Source of the DNA: Candidatus Odyssella thessalonicensis
Lineage (GTDB): Bacteria; Pseudomonadota; Alphaproteobacteria; Bin65
Assembly (NCBI GenBank): GCA_005240015.1
Contig: SBBV01000165.1
Location: forward strand, 1-6,374
Direction: 5' to 3'
Length of the DNA stretch: 6,374 bases
Part shown: positions 5,920-6,374 of the stretch, piece by piece
How the letters are laid out: each line of letters begins with the position of its first letter
Numbering within the stretch: position 1 is the first letter of the stretch
Made by a program: the position numbers and the translations under genes
The notes under the pieces: model-generated
The model's database searches: none
Told to the model about the DNA's origin: nothing
What the model saw: the letters and a program-made list of their open reading frames with translations, nothing else

Positions 5920-6374
5920 CTACCGGTGCAGCAGGAAGTGGGGGTTCATCGTGATCGCGAAGGTCATGGCCTCGATGGTCTCGGCGGCGGGACGGTCGCG
6001 ATAGGACGAGGAGAGGAAGAACTGGCGCCAGGCCTGATACTCGGCCTCGGGCGCGTTGTGACCCATGACCGCGAACCAATAGTCCTGCAGCACCGCGTCG
6101 GTCTTGGCCGACGCGGCCGGCCAGGTGCAGAGGCGCTCGAGCGTTTCCAAGAAGCGGTCGCTGAAATCGAGCTGGGGCTCTTGGCACGATGCGGCGACGC
6201 TCCTGGCGAAGCGCGACAGCGCCACGCGCCAGATCATCATGTTGACCGGGTTCGGCACGCCGTTCTTGAACGTATGCTCGTCGCCGAAGCCGTTCCACGT
6301 GCCGAGCAGGCCGTCGACGTCCTCGGCCGGCATGAACTGGTCGAGGTCGAGCGCCACGCCGGGCGGCGCCAACC
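5920..6374 (-). CDS. Unrecognised protein upstream of the DUF1501 gene, C-terminal fragment
   Basis: An open frame enters from the right edge and stops with TAG at 5920-5922, giving about 151 residues of a longer protein. The start lies outside the window; the TTG at 6370-6372 is only the first available codon and need not be a start. The fragment has no membrane segment and is rich in Trp and Phe (for example PNPVNMMIWRVALSRFA and WRQFFLSS). It ends with AITMNPHFLLHR, which recalls the C-terminal '...sP-F-L/Q-R' endings of DUF1800 and DUF1592-type proteins that accompany DUF1501 genes. That likeness is weak and is offered as a lead only. The stop is 10 bases before the DUF1501 ATG, so the two are probably co-transcribed and may form a functional pair in the cell envelope. 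Confidence 0.75.
   Translation of the reverse strand, partial: LAPPGVALDLDQFMPAEDVDGLLGTWNGFGDEHTFKNGVPNPVNMMIWRVALSRFARSVAASCQEPQLDFSDRFLETLERLCTWPAASAKTDAVLQDYWFAVMGHNAPEAEYQAWRQFFLSSSYRDRPAAETIEAMTFAITMNPHFLLHR

Noticed and set aside
4494..5954. Long plus-strand open frame of 486 codons opposite the DUF1501 gene
   Set aside because: The product is a low-complexity Arg/Ala/Glu/His-rich chain. The opposite strand encodes a protein with a Tat signal and the SEFGRT signature.

Overview
The window is GC-rich (by eye about two thirds G+C, with strong G/C preference at third codon positions). It is typical bacterial chromosome, most likely from a proteobacterium and probably an alphaproteobacterium. 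That placement rests on GC content, the two Tat-exported proteins, and the style of the palindromic repeats; it is an inference, not a sequence match. I see no rRNA, tRNA, CRISPR, transposase or phage gene.

Layout: (1) 1-1320, minus strand: a Tat-exported type I sulfatase that runs off the left edge, so its C-terminus is missing. (2) 1321-1460: a divergent intergenic region with the sulfatase ribosome binding site and a hairpin-forming palindrome. (3) 1461-4448, plus strand: a tight three-gene cluster. It holds a soluble ALG5/DPM1-like family 2 glycosyltransferase, an FAD-dependent oxidoreductase of the DAO fold, and a second family 2 glycosyltransferase with two C-terminal membrane segments. 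(4) 4449-4538: a convergent intergenic region almost filled by a long imperfect inverted repeat. (5) 4539-6374, minus strand: a DUF1501 protein with a Tat signal, preceded 10 bases upstream by the 3' end of an unrecognised gene that runs off the right edge.

How the genes may work together: the central cluster looks like a cassette for building or modifying a glycan or glycolipid at the cytoplasmic face of the inner membrane. The membrane glycosyltransferase resembles polyprenyl-phosphate sugar transferases, and the flavoprotein between the two transferases could oxidise the sugar, lipid or an amino-sugar precursor. No substrate can be read from the sequence. The most notable detail is that the membrane glycosyltransferase lacks the DXD-type metal-binding acidic motif at its usual place (Leu-Asn-Pro instead of Asp-x-Asp), whereas its partner keeps Asp-Ile-Asp.

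The outer genes are separate transcription units. Both complete exported proteins, the sulfatase and the DUF1501 protein, belong to the alkaline-phosphatase-like superfamily as I recall family classification, but the window gives no evidence that they act together. I did not find a clearly new defence or mobile system. The best leads are the glycosyltransferase-oxidoreductase-glycosyltransferase cassette and the two palindromic repeats.
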